Positions 1 to 7,517 are shown, counted from the stretch's first letter. The stretch is 18,756 nucleotides of DNA from Bacteroidota bacterium (GCA_013286985.1 JABDEQ010000054.1:1-18756); one strand, 5' to 3'. Notes: generated by a model not told the origin, from the letters alone. Made by a program: numbers and translations.

Positions 1-234
1 GGATGCGTAATTCAGGGTGAAACAAGGCATTTTGATTTTATTTGTAATGCCGTAGCAAATGGCATTAGTAATGTTTCGTTAAAATATTCAAAACCTGTTA
101 TATTTGGTGTATTAACTACCGATAACCAGCAACAAGCGATTGATCGTGCTGGTGGTAAGCATGGCAATAAAGGTGTTGAAGGAGCAGTAACAGCTATTAA
201 AATGGCTAATCTTGCTGAAACCTTAAACGCTTGA
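1..234 (+). CDS. ribH: 6,7-dimethyl-8-ribityllumazine synthase, C-terminal part (5' end outside window)
   Basis: The reading frame is open from base 1 to a TGA at 232-234 and encodes 77 residues. It carries the family hallmark [12 protein letters not shown] at its start (the Gly-Glu-Thr phosphate-binding region) and GNKGVEGA near the end, as in RibH. The enzyme condenses 5-amino-6-ribitylamino-uracildione with 3,4-dihydroxy-2-butanone 4-phosphate in riboflavin synthesis, in the cytoplasm. RibH is usually about 155-165 residues, so roughly the first half is missing here. Oddly, the matching N-terminal 45 codons appear on the opposite strand at 301-435, facing this fragment. About 38 middle residues would have to lie to the left of base 1. 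The identification is firm; whether a whole gene exists cannot be decided from this window. Confidence 0.9.
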   Translation, partial: GCVIQGETRHFDFICNAVANGISNVSLKYSKPVIFGVLTTDNQQQAIDRAGGKHGNKGVEGAVTAIKMANLAETLNA

Positions 235-264
235 TTTACGTTTAACTACATAAGTCCGAAAAAA

Positions 265-306
265 ATGATGAAAAAAATATTTTACGTAGCGCTTATCGCT
301 TTCGTA
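265..306 (+). pseudogene. 5' stub of an exported-protein gene, cut at the rearrangement junction
   Basis: An ATG-ATG pair at 265-270, 30 bases after the ribH stop, begins MMKKIFYVALIAFV, a typical start of a signal peptide or lipoprotein leader. The frame then meets sequence that is antisense to the ribH N-terminus and stops at TAA 319-321, giving only 18 codons. I infer that this is the true start of the gene that normally follows ribH, truncated where the sequence switches strand. Its product cannot be named. Confidence 0.5.
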
Positions 307-435
307 CGCTCCCTGGTATAAAGCGTTGGTTATAGCAGAGTTCCATTCGGCAACAACTATTCCAAAATGGTAAGGCGCTGCTGATGGTACATCAGTTTCT
401 GAAAAATCAGATAAGTTTTTTTGCTGGGTAGCCAT
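301..435 (-). pseudogene. ribH: lumazine synthase N-terminal fragment, opposite orientation
   Basis: Reading down from ATG at 433-435, 45 codons match the N-terminus of Bacteroidota RibH: MATQQKNLSDFS, then FGIVVAEWNSAITNALYQGAYE. The segment FGIVVAEWN is the conserved first beta strand with the Trp-Asn substrate-binding pair. After GAYE (301-303) the frame continues for 25 unrelated codons antisense to the stub at 265-300, to a stop at 223-225. The TPR gene lies upstream on the same strand 80 bases away, which I believe is the usual neighbour. Resemblance to RibH breaks off within the first helix. Either the gene is disrupted by an inversion or the sequence is chimeric. Confidence 0.8.
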
Positions 436-465
436 GATTTTGAGTGATTAGAGATTGGAGATTGG

Positions 466-500
466 AGATTAGTGATTTTGGCCTGCCTTATCACTAATCT
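466..500. repeat. intergenic inverted repeat with AATCTCTAATC-type words
   Basis: AGATTAGTGAT (466-476) and ATCACTAATCT (490-500) form a perfect 11-bp stem around a 13-base loop, in the gap between the TPR gene and the ribH N-terminal fragment. The flanks at 449-470 hold direct copies of GAGATTGG, and 498-509 holds TCTCTGATCTCT. Similar words recur at 8261-8289 (CAATCTCTAACAG, AATCACTAAAT). This looks like a short dispersed intergenic repeat. No U-tract follows on either strand, so I do not call it a terminator. Confidence 0.6.
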
Positions 501-515
501 CTGATCTCTACTTAA

Positions 516-1193
516 CTATAGCTTCGCTTCTGCGCGTGCAATATACTCGTCGATATTCTGAGCTTGTGGGCTTTCAGGATAATCGCTTTTTATCTTTTTA
601 TAGGTATCAACTGCTGATTTATTATCATTGGTAGCTTCATAAACCAGGCCTAATTTTTTAAAATACATTGGTGTTAAAAAGCTATTGTTTGCTTTATCAG
701 CTGCTTTTTTGAAATAAGTTTCAGCTTTGTCGTAATCTTTCAATTCAACATAAGCATCACCTGCATCACCTGAAGCTTCTGCTGCAACCATGCTGTCATC
801 GCCTCTATAGCTGGTTAAATTATCTATTGCTTTTTGGAACTCGCCTTTATTTAAATAAGCAGTACCTAAATAGTAATAAGCCAGGTTAGCAGCTTTTGTA
901 TTGCTGTATTCGCTGATGATCTTTTCAAATCCTGGATAACCCGCATCGCCATTGATCGCTTTATCCCAATCTTTTTTGGCCCAGAAATCCTGCGCTTTAT
1001 GCATTTGGTTTGAGGCAACAATTTCACGCGGGCCCATATAAAATTTTTGATAAGCAAAGTATATCGCAATCATGGCAATAATGGCGCCACCTATAAATAT
1101 TAAGCTTTTTTGGTTCTCGCGTACAAACCTTCCTGTTTGTCCAAATTCATTTCCTTCTACAATAACCTTGGTATTGGCCTGGGTCTTTGACAT
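516..1193 (-). CDS. membrane-anchored tetratricopeptide repeat protein
   Basis: 225 residues when started at MSKTQANTK (ATG 1191-1193). An in-frame ATG 33 bases upstream also exists, but it lies between the start and the promoter's -7 element, and MSKTQ gives the more usual product. A hydrophilic N-terminus of about 30 residues precedes one membrane helix (about 31-48), then a soluble region with TPR-like helices at about 103-130 (AYYYLGTAYLNKGEFQKAID), 138-170 (AGDAYVELKDYDKAETYFKKA) and 175-205 (LGLVYEATNDNKSAVDTYKKI). The architecture resembles YfgM/CcmG-type anchored TPR proteins, probably facing the periplasm as a protein-interaction scaffold. The specific role is unknown. A strong promoter lies directly upstream (1216-1245). 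ribH would normally follow on this strand; here only its N-terminal fragment does. Confidence 0.85.
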   Translation of the reverse strand: MSKTQANTKVIVEGNEFGQTGRFVRENQKSLIFIGGAIIAMIAIYFAYQKFYMGPREIVASNQMHKAQDFWAKKDWDKAINGDAGYPGFEKIISEYSNTKAANLAYYYLGTAYLNKGEFQKAIDNLTSYRGDDSMVAAEASGDAGDAYVELKDYDKAETYFKKAADKANNSFLTPMYFKKLGLVYEATNDNKSAVDTYKKIKSDYPESPQAQNIDEYIARAEAKL

Positions 1194-1215
1194 TTCTATT
1201 CTAAAATTAAGTGTG

Positions 1216-1245
1216 CAAAAATACAATTTTCAAGTTTTCTGGCAA
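1216..1245 (-). promoter_or_regulatory. Bacteroidota-type promoter for the TPR gene
   Basis: On the minus strand TTG (1243-1245) is followed after exactly 19 bases by TATTTTTG (1216-1223), matching the TTG / TAnnTTTG consensus. The -7 element ends 22 bases before the ATG at 1193, giving a short leader. This separates the TPR gene from the TonB receptor gene that ends at 1300 on the same strand. Confidence 0.7.
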
Positions 1246-1299
1246 TACTTTAGCATTAAATTATTTATGACGCAAATATTACACTTCAATTAACCGTAA

Positions 1300-3738
1300 T
1301 TATAGCCTAACCTGAAGGGTAATAAAGAAGCTCCGCGCATCAGCAGGGATAATTCCCGGACCGGGATAGCTATCGGCCCGGCGCGTAAAATATTTGGCAT
1401 TAGCCAGGTTATTGATTGAGCCTTCCAAACTGAAAACTTTACTTAGCATATAGCTTGCCGACAGATCCATAACCGTATAGGCCGGTACCAGGCCATTTAC
1501 CGCACTGGGTGTAAACACAGCATTAGTTGCATCAGTAAACTGCGAACTGGTGTATGCCAGCTGATAACTGGCCGAAAGTTTTTTGTATTTATAAGATAAG
1601 CCCGTTTTAAATATACAATCAGGAGCAAGCTCAACTTTTTTATTGTTGATAGCGGTGTTTTTAACATCAATATAACGGGCATTGATTAAAGCCAGGTTGG
1701 TGAAAATTGATAAATTGGTGTTTTTGGTATCGGCATGAATAAAATGAAGTACTTCTAATTCGGCGAATGATTCAAAACCAATATTTTGTGATACGCCAAT
1801 ATTGGTGCGGTATTGAAAAGTGTTAAAGTTTGCATCCGATGATTGATAGGTGCCGATTCTGTCGTTATAATAAATATCAAACACGCTTACATCGTAATTA
1901 AAGATCGAAGCTATATTTCCACGCATCCCTATATCAGCCGAATAACCTGTTTCATCCTTCAAATTTGGATCAACCACGGTAGTTTTTACTACCGAATAAA
2001 GATCGCTGAAATTAATTGCCCTGTAGTTTTGCGATACATTGGCATAAAATTGCATGGCTTCTTTTTGGTAATAGCTAAACCCAAGGCCGCCTATCACAAA
2101 ATGCCTTTCGCTGTTTTTAACATCCTGCGTTAGCTGATCATAAATAACATTGCCTGCTCCGTCGGTATTAACAGTTCTGTACGAGCCATCAGCTTTGGTA
2201 ATAATGTTTTCGAACCTTACGCCAGGAATAATGCTGAATTTTGGGGTGATGCGGAATATATTTTCGGCAAATAGGGCTACATTATAATTCGGGAAATTAT
2301 AATTTGAATAGGCGTTCACGTCCGTTGGCGAACTGCCATAATTAAAATCGGAAGCATTGCCTGTTGAACCATCGTTACCTAAACCCTGTTGCCGGTTGGT
2401 GAAACCCCGGTAATATCTAAATCCTATTAATAGGTTTTGTGGCGTTTCATTTATTTTATAGCTATATAAAAGGCGGCTCTCATTGCCGTAATTGGTATAT
2501 TTATCTTTAAACAAATCGCGGTCCCCACCTAAATCCGGGCGACTGATCAAATCCGTAAGATCGCCCACGGCATCCCTATCAGCCAACAGGCCAAAAAAGC
2601 GGGAATTAAATTTAAGATTGTCGTTGATTTTATAATTCAATATTAAGGCACTCAGGTTCCAGTCAACCTTAAACCAGTTGCGTGTTCTTACTGATTGCTG
2701 CGGATCTGCAGCAAACTCGGCATCGGTGAGCCCACCCGGTTGGTGAGCAAGGTAATCCATATGGGTGTATTGAAAATCGATAGAAAGATCTTTTGTTGCA
2801 TTGTAGGTAACAGAGGCGTAGGCTGTATTTACGTTGAAGTTTGAATTTGGCCGCCAGCCATCGCCAGATTTATGCTGATAAAATGCATAATACTGTACTT
2901 TGCCCGTGGTGCCCCCAATGCTATTGGTTTCATTCAAAAAGCCCCATGATCCAACAGTTTCGCGCGAGGTAATTTCAAAGGGTTTATCGGCGGTACCTTC
3001 GTTGAGCTTAAAATTTACCAGTCCGCCAAACTGTGTACCGTATTGTAGGGACGAAGCCCCTCTTAATATTTCAATTCTGTTAACTAACTCTGCCGGGGGC
3101 GTATAATAGCTTTCAGGATAACCCAAGGCATCGGCACTGATATCATAACCATTTTGCCGGGTATTAAAATTGGTAATCCGGTTGGGGTTTAATCCCCGGC
3201 CGCCAATACCTAGCTGGATCCCCGCACCATCACTTTCCCATATATTTAAGCCTGCTACCTTCGAATAAATTTGCCGGGTATTATTGCTGGCTTTATTGGC
3301 TACTATATCATCCATTACAATTACTTCACTTTTTTTGCCGGCATTAATGGTGGTGCCGTCAACAGCTTTTAAGCGGGCAATGCCAAATGTTTTCTCTTTT
3401 TCGGCCTGTACGTTTACATCTTTTAGCTGCTGTACATTTTCTTCCATCACAATATTGACAATGAGATTGCCGCCGACGTTTAGTTCCCTGGTTAAGGACT
3501 TGTATCCTATAGCAGAAATTTGCAGGGTATACTTGCCCGGTTTAATATTTTCGAGATGATAATTACCGGATGAGTCGCAGGAAGTTTTATACTTTGTATT
3601 GATTAAAAAAACCGACGCATTGGCTATAGCCGAACCCGAAACACCATTAGCTTTACCTTTTATAGTAAAGCTTTGAGCATTTGATTTAAAAGAGATAAGT
3701 GCAAATAATAAAGGGATCAGTATAAAAATTCTTTTCAT
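1300..3738 (-). CDS. TonB-dependent outer membrane receptor, FecA-like
   Basis: 812 residues. A signal peptide (1-22, MKRIFILI...SNAQ) is followed by a CarboxypepD_reg-like beta-sandwich (about 24-105; VSGSAIANASVFLINTKYKT, GYKSL). A linker with a TonB-box-like stretch (LKDVNVQAE, 105-113) leads to the plug domain (about 130-250; GLNIWESDGAGIQLGIGGRGLNP and ILRGASSLQYGTQFGGLVNF). The rest is a beta barrel ending ARSFFITLQVRL. The plug pattern GIGGRGLNP...YGTQFGGLVNF resembles ferric dicitrate receptors (FecA), so an iron chelate is the likely ligand, but specificity cannot be read from sequence. The gene starts 12 bases after the HTTM stop and is the last of a four-gene unit with imelysin and DUF4856 lipoproteins. 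No truncation is seen. Confidence 0.88.
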   Translation of the reverse strand: MKRIFILIPLLFALISFKSNAQSFTIKGKANGVSGSAIANASVFLINTKYKTSCDSSGNYHLENIKPGKYTLQISAIGYKSLTRELNVGGNLIVNIVMEENVQQLKDVNVQAEKEKTFGIARLKAVDGTTINAGKKSEVIVMDDIVANKASNNTRQIYSKVAGLNIWESDGAGIQLGIGGRGLNPNRITNFNTRQNGYDISADALGYPESYYTPPAELVNRIEILRGASSLQYGTQFGGLVNFKLNEGTADKPFEITSRETVGSWGFLNETNSIGGTTGKVQYYAFYQHKSGDGWRPNSNFNVNTAYASVTYNATKDLSIDFQYTHMDYLAHQPGGLTDAEFAADPQQSVRTRNWFKVDWNLSALILNYKINDNLKFNSRFFGLLADRDAVGDLTDLISRPDLGGDRDLFKDKYTNYGNESRLLYSYKINETPQNLLIGFRYYRGFTNRQQGLGNDGSTGNASDFNYGSSPTDVNAYSNYNFPNYNVALFAENIFRITPKFSIIPGVRFENIITKADGSYRTVNTDGAGNVIYDQLTQDVKNSERHFVIGGLGFSYYQKEAMQFYANVSQNYRAINFSDLYSVVKTTVVDPNLKDETGYSADIGMRGNIASIFNYDVSVFDIYYNDRIGTYQSSDANFNTFQYRTNIGVSQNIGFESFAELEVLHFIHADTKNTNLSIFTNLALINARYIDVKNTAINNKKVELAPDCIFKTGLSYKYKKLSASYQLAYTSSQFTDATNAVFTPSAVNGLVPAYTVMDLSASYMLSKVFSLEGSINNLANAKYFTRRADSYPGPGIIPADARSFFITLQVRL

Positions 3739-3750
3739 TTCTGTTTTTCG

Positions 3751-5103
3751 TTAAATGGAATGATCCATTTTTTTATGGCCGAATGATTCCTGCTCATTGG
3801 CGAGGTTTACGGTGGTATCAATGTACAACCTGCTGCCGCTGCCGTTAAGCGTCACATAGCTTTCGGCAGTTACTATGGGGTTTTTGATGCCCTTTTTTTC
3901 ATACTGCTGCGCCAGGAAATGAGCATATTGTAATATCATATCAGGCTGGGTAGCCATCTGGCTTTCCTGAAAACCGGTAAGATATTGTGCGTTTATAATC
4001 TCCGTTCTTTTGCCTGTTGCCGGGTCTTTTATGTGAAAAAATGCAGTGCCACCCTTTTCCATCAGCATTACCCGCCAGGAAAAACGATAGCCTTCTTCCG
4101 TCCAGTAAAGCTTGCCGGGATAAAGTAAATACCTGAACGGGAGCAGTAATTGTAAGGTGAAGTGTATCAGTAATATCCCAAAAATTAGTTGAGGAGCAGC
4201 GGTTTGATATACTTTTTTTTGTGGCTGATGACCGGGAGATTTGAAGAACCGTCTTAAAAAATCGATAATCTTCAGATGCGTTTTTTCTGAAAAGAAAATA
4301 ACAGTAACCAGTATCATTATATAGGGGAACATGCCTATTTTAAAAAACCAGCCGGTTACCACATGAAAAATCACTACCAGCACATAAGCCGGTTTCCTTG
4401 TTTTGGGAATCAGCAATAAAAAACCGATAACCAGATCGAACAACGCGCCGAACCAGCTAAACACATAAGCTACCCATAACTGTGTAAGCAAACCGCCTAT
4501 AATGGGTAAGTGACTACTTGCGGGTAACCATATTTTTAAGGGCATGGCAGCAATAAGCCAATCATAAGTGAGTTTTGATACGCCTGCAAAAAAATAAACC
4601 AGCAAAAGCTGCAGTTTAAATATATTGATGACCCATGCCGGTACATGTGTTACAGCAGCCAGACGGGGCCTTAGTAAAACATCGACAGAAAAATAGCGGT
4701 TGGCAGGTACCCATATCATTAAAAAGGCCATTATACTTATTAGGTAATAATGGTTCAAATAGGTGGTTTTGTCCAGCAGCTCAACATAGGTAAAACCGAA
4801 AAAAAAAGTTATGGCGGCCGCCCTGTAAAACAAGCCGATGGTAATCAATATGCTTGCAGCTATCAATACGGCAAACAGCGTGTACATCCCGGCGGCGTCC
4901 ATCGGTTTTACCCAATCAAACCCGTAAAAGGTAAAATGAAACTTAGGCGTAATGTAAAAAGCCTTAACCCATCCTTTTAATAAAAAACGTACAACGCAAA
5001 TAAACATAATACCGCCAAAAGCCATGCGGAGCACAGCCAGTGGGGCAATATGTTTATCAGTTTTAAAAAAGGAATTAAAACCTTGTTTAATAATATTGAA
5101 CAT
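3751..5103 (-). CDS. HTTM domain protein (vitamin K-dependent gamma-carboxylase-like), integral membrane
   Basis: 450 residues from ATG 5101-5103, 4 bases after the imelysin stop. An upstream ATG at 5128-5130 would add 9 residues and overlap imelysin by 23 bases; homologues are expected to start near MFNIIKQ. There are several membrane helices in the first 300 residues (e.g. about 26-42, 73-92, 118-132, 160-175, 215-232, 240-262), then a helix near 310-325 and a soluble tail. The HTTM core is clear: LDKTTYLNHYYLISIMAFLM (H118), VYFFAGVSKLTYDW (K177) and FHVVTGWFFKIGMFPY (H247), plus a tail motif YIDTTVNLA. These correspond to GGCX segments WNNHSYL, YFIAGVKKLDADW and FH..IGMF.Y, including the Lys (human K218) and His (H160) known to be catalytic. 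Substrate unknown; it sits between imelysin and a metal-type receptor. Confidence 0.85.
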   Translation of the reverse strand: MFNIIKQGFNSFFKTDKHIAPLAVLRMAFGGIMFICVVRFLLKGWVKAFYITPKFHFTFYGFDWVKPMDAAGMYTLFAVLIAASILITIGLFYRAAAITFFFGFTYVELLDKTTYLNHYYLISIMAFLMIWVPANRYFSVDVLLRPRLAAVTHVPAWVINIFKLQLLLVYFFAGVSKLTYDWLIAAMPLKIWLPASSHLPIIGGLLTQLWVAYVFSWFGALFDLVIGFLLLIPKTRKPAYVLVVIFHVVTGWFFKIGMFPYIMILVTVIFFSEKTHLKIIDFLRRFFKSPGHQPQKKVYQTAAPQLIFGILLIHFTLQLLLPFRYLLYPGKLYWTEEGYRFSWRVMLMEKGGTAFFHIKDPATGKRTEIINAQYLTGFQESQMATQPDMILQYAHFLAQQYEKKGIKNPIVTAESYVTLNGSGSRLYIDTTVNLANEQESFGHKKMDHSI

Positions 5104-5107
5104 GACA

Positions 5108-6226
5108 CTAATCTCCGTCAGTATCACCATAGGTGATCAAAATTCCTAAAGCCGAAGGCATATCTGTTTTAAGTAATACCGTTTGCATTTGTAAAGCAGT
5201 ATAAGCTGCATTTACACCGGCTGCATTACCGGTTATTTGAAGCGCCAGCGGATCAGATAACGCCTGAAGTTTAGCAGTAGCCGCAGCAAACTGTGCTAAA
5301 ATGGCAGTATTGAGCGATCCCCCATTATACTGGGCGTTGGCTTGCGTTAAATAATCATCAAAACCTAAACCATCGCCCTGGGCACTTTTTCCCTGGTAAA
5401 TATTTTGGATAGCCTGTAAATGCAATAGGGACAGTTGAAGCGATATTTTTGAATAATAAGCCTGAACTTTTGTTGGAAACGTAGTCCCCATTGATTGTAT
5501 ACCCAGCGGAATGCCTATTTCATAATTTTTAATTACTTCAAAATCCTGGTTAAGCTCGTTGGTTAACATGCCCACCGAACTGCCAACATCCGTCCCGGCG
5601 GCGGCAATAAAGGTAGCGGGATAGGTTGTTTTCCAGGCGGTTAATACATTGGTTGCCTTGGTTTTAATAATGGTCGATACGGCTGCCAGGTAAGCCTTGC
5701 GGTTAGTAGCCTGGCTATCTGTAGTATATTGTACAAGTATGGCGTTGTTATCTGCTCCGGTGCCAAACAGCAAATAGTCAATGGCGGGCAGGCCTTGTGC
5801 AGGTAAGGCCGATAGCGATGCCAGGTTATACGAGCCTGTGTTTACATTGTTGGTTATCTGGGTAACATCGGCAGGGAATGTGTTGAGGCTGATTCTTAAA
5901 TTTTCGGTAGCTGCAGGGCCAAAATCAAAGGTGGAAACGGCTTGCCATTTTTGGTAGGCTGTTTTAAAGGTGGCTTGTAAGCTGCCCAGTTTAATAAGAT
6001 CCGGACTGGCGTTAAAGGCAGCGATAGATGAATCTAAACTCACAACTGAGGTCTGGAAAGAAACATAGCCGGGTATTATAATATTGGTACTCAGGTTGGT
6101 CAGCATCCCTTTTCGGTCGAAGCCGGTGCTGCCTGCTGATGGGGTTGTGCCTGATTTTTTACAAGCCTGAAAAGCCGCCACTGCAACTAACGCAATGATG
6201 GCCGGACGAATGAATTTAGTAAACAT
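5108..6226 (-). CDS. imelysin-like (M75 / IrpA-type) lipoprotein
   Basis: 372 residues. The leader MFTKFIRPAIIALVAVAAFQAC puts the lipid-modified Cys at 22 (FQAC, followed by KK), so the protein is anchored in the periplasm or outer membrane. The imelysin signature region reads GLPAIDYLLFG (145-155), preceded by WQAVSTFDFGPA and followed by the helix-rich second half with QDFEVIKNYEIGIPLG. Canonical imelysins carry GxHxxE; here His is Pro147 and Glu is Asp150. The family includes iron-regulated proteins such as IrpA, EfeO and algal p23, and is taken to act in iron uptake; peptidase activity is doubtful. It follows the DUF4856 gene after an 81-base gap containing a strong hairpin, and is nearly contiguous with HTTM. 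Confidence 0.85.
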   Translation of the reverse strand: MFTKFIRPAIIALVAVAAFQACKKSGTTPSAGSTGFDRKGMLTNLSTNIIIPGYVSFQTSVVSLDSSIAAFNASPDLIKLGSLQATFKTAYQKWQAVSTFDFGPAATENLRISLNTFPADVTQITNNVNTGSYNLASLSALPAQGLPAIDYLLFGTGADNNAILVQYTTDSQATNRKAYLAAVSTIIKTKATNVLTAWKTTYPATFIAAAGTDVGSSVGMLTNELNQDFEVIKNYEIGIPLGIQSMGTTFPTKVQAYYSKISLQLSLLHLQAIQNIYQGKSAQGDGLGFDDYLTQANAQYNGGSLNTAILAQFAAATAKLQALSDPLALQITGNAAGVNAAYTALQMQTVLLKTDMPSALGILITYGDTDGD

Positions 6227-6268
6227 ATTTTTTTATTTCTGGTGATTTAATGGTTAAGCTTTTAAATC

Positions 6269-6301
6269 ATAAAGCCGGGCATTGCTAATGCCCGGCTTTA
6301 T
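6269..6301 (-). terminator. strong GC-rich hairpin between DUF4856 and imelysin genes
   Basis: A perfect 14-bp inverted repeat (6269-6282 with 6288-6301; core AAAGCCGGGCAT) has a 5-base loop and begins 6 bases after the DUF4856 stop. On the minus strand the bases after the stem (GATTTAAAAG) are A/T-rich but not a clean U-tract, so termination may be partial. No convincing TAnnTTTG element lies between it and the imelysin ATG, so it more likely attenuates or protects the upstream message within one operon than ends it. Confidence 0.65.
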
Positions 6302-6307
6302 AGCTTT

Positions 6308-7405
6308 TTACAGGATATCCTTTACATCCTGAAAGTTGTATTGTGTTGCAATAGCATTTTGAATGTTATTGATGTCGGTAGTGGTAAGGTCCCAGAAATT
6401 TTTAGGGAACAGGGCCAATATGGCGGCTATCTGTGCATCGGTAATTTTACGGGCCGGGTTGTATTTTAACGAGTTTACAAAGCCATAGCATTCCGAAAGT
6501 GCACTGTTTCTTTTTACGTTATCGGTTAAAGCTGCTTTAATTTCGTTTATTTCCTGTAATGCTGCGGCTCCGGTCATTCTTTCAAATGTTTGCATAATAA
6601 TAGCAGCCTGAGCCTGGGTAGTCGGCATATCTTTATTGGTAATAGCCGCACGGCCCTTTAAAAAAGCGCTCATTAGTATAGCATTGGCATGAAATCCCGA
6701 ATCTATCTGGGTGGTGTAACTTCCCCAGTAAACTGCGCCCGTTTTGTTGGTAGGGAAATCAATAGGAACGCCCCAATAGCCAAATGCAAGATCCCAGTTA
6801 TGTTCCATAGCTGTTCCGCTGCCGGCAACAACGGTATTATTATCAACAGAGCTGCTGATGCCGTTGGCCATATAGTTGTTTACAATTTCATAGCAAATTA
6901 AACCGCCCATTATGCTTTTCTTAAACACCTGGGCATAATTAACACCCGTAGCTGTTTGCGGATACTTTGATGTCGGTGTAACGCTGCTCGCGCCAATACC
7001 AGCAACACCGCGACTGGCAGTTTGAGTCGACTGGCTGACCATTACAATGCTGTCGATGTAGTTTTGTACATCGGTTTGTAAAAGCGCAAAACATTGGTCC
7101 TTCACCTGTATGCCCGAAGTATTGGAGGCGGCGGCAGCAAAAGGTGCATTGGTATTGGTAAACATGTTTAGCAGCCTTTGGCCATCAACAACAGCGCCAG
7201 TGGTTGAGGTGTTCATCAGGTTTACCATTTCGGTAACCATGCTTAGCCGGGTGGTGGCATCAGAATAGTTTACGTTGGCAAAATTGTAGGTAGTTGGAAC
7301 AGTATAGGTAGGGGTAGGGTCTGTTTTTGCAGCTGATTTTTTACAGCCTTCTGTAACTGCCAATGTTATAGCAAGTACACTGAAAATGGTAAAGTATTTT
7401 TTCAT
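6308..7405 (-). CDS. DUF4856 domain lipoprotein
   Basis: 365 residues. The leader MKKYFTIFSVLAITLAVTEGC has a lipobox with Cys21 followed by KK, predicting a lipoprotein. A Thr/Pro-rich spacer (about 27-38) precedes the DUF4856 signature YNFANVNYSDATTRLSMVTE (40-59). The rest is mostly helical and includes WDLAFGYWGVPIDFP, an aromatic segment resembling pocket motifs of imelysin-type helical proteins. The biochemical function of DUF4856 is unknown; in Bacteroidota it is found beside imelysin genes. It is the first gene of the putative metal-uptake unit, with its own promoter at 7439-7469 and a hairpin after its stop. Confidence 0.82.
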   Translation of the reverse strand: MKKYFTIFSVLAITLAVTEGCKKSAAKTDPTPTYTVPTTYNFANVNYSDATTRLSMVTEMVNLMNTSTTGAVVDGQRLLNMFTNTNAPFAAAASNTSGIQVKDQCFALLQTDVQNYIDSIVMVSQSTQTASRGVAGIGASSVTPTSKYPQTATGVNYAQVFKKSIMGGLICYEIVNNYMANGISSSVDNNTVVAGSGTAMEHNWDLAFGYWGVPIDFPTNKTGAVYWGSYTTQIDSGFHANAILMSAFLKGRAAITNKDMPTTQAQAAIIMQTFERMTGAAALQEINEIKAALTDNVKRNSALSECYGFVNSLKYNPARKITDAQIAAILALFPKNFWDLTTTDINNIQNAIATQYNFQDVKDIL

Positions 7406-7438
7406 ATTGAGCTTGTAGGATTAATTTTTATTACGGCT

Positions 7439-7469
7439 CAAAATTATCGGTAAGTACCGGGGAGCACAA
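7439..7469 (-). promoter_or_regulatory. promoter for the DUF4856-imelysin-HTTM-receptor unit
   Basis: On the minus strand TTG (7467-7469) is followed after 20 bases by TAATTTTG (7439-7446), matching the Bacteroidota TTG / TAnnTTTG pattern, with a leader of about 33 bases to the ATG. A short G/C inverted repeat (GGGG 7459-7462 with CCCC 7472-7475) overlaps the -33 region and could be an operator. That last point is speculative. Confidence 0.65.
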
Positions 7470-7517
7470 TACCCCCAAGGAGGTAATTTATAATAAGTCT
7501 AAATAAAAATAACATCG

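Noticed and set aside
451..470. Short tandem GAGATTGG units considered as a CRISPR or VNTR array
   Set aside because: Only two to three imperfect units with no spacers and no cas genes nearby; better described as part of a short intergenic repeat.
1072..1293. Open frame on the + strand antisense to the TPR gene and its promoter
   Set aside because: It mirrors a well-supported gene with a clear promoter, and its translation shows no recognisable domain or codon pattern of its own.
5104..5130. Longer HTTM start at 5130 overlapping the imelysin gene by 23 bases
   Set aside because: The first nine residues are not hydrophobic or family-like, and the ATG at 5103 sits 4 bases after the imelysin stop, a more usual coupling distance; not strictly excluded.
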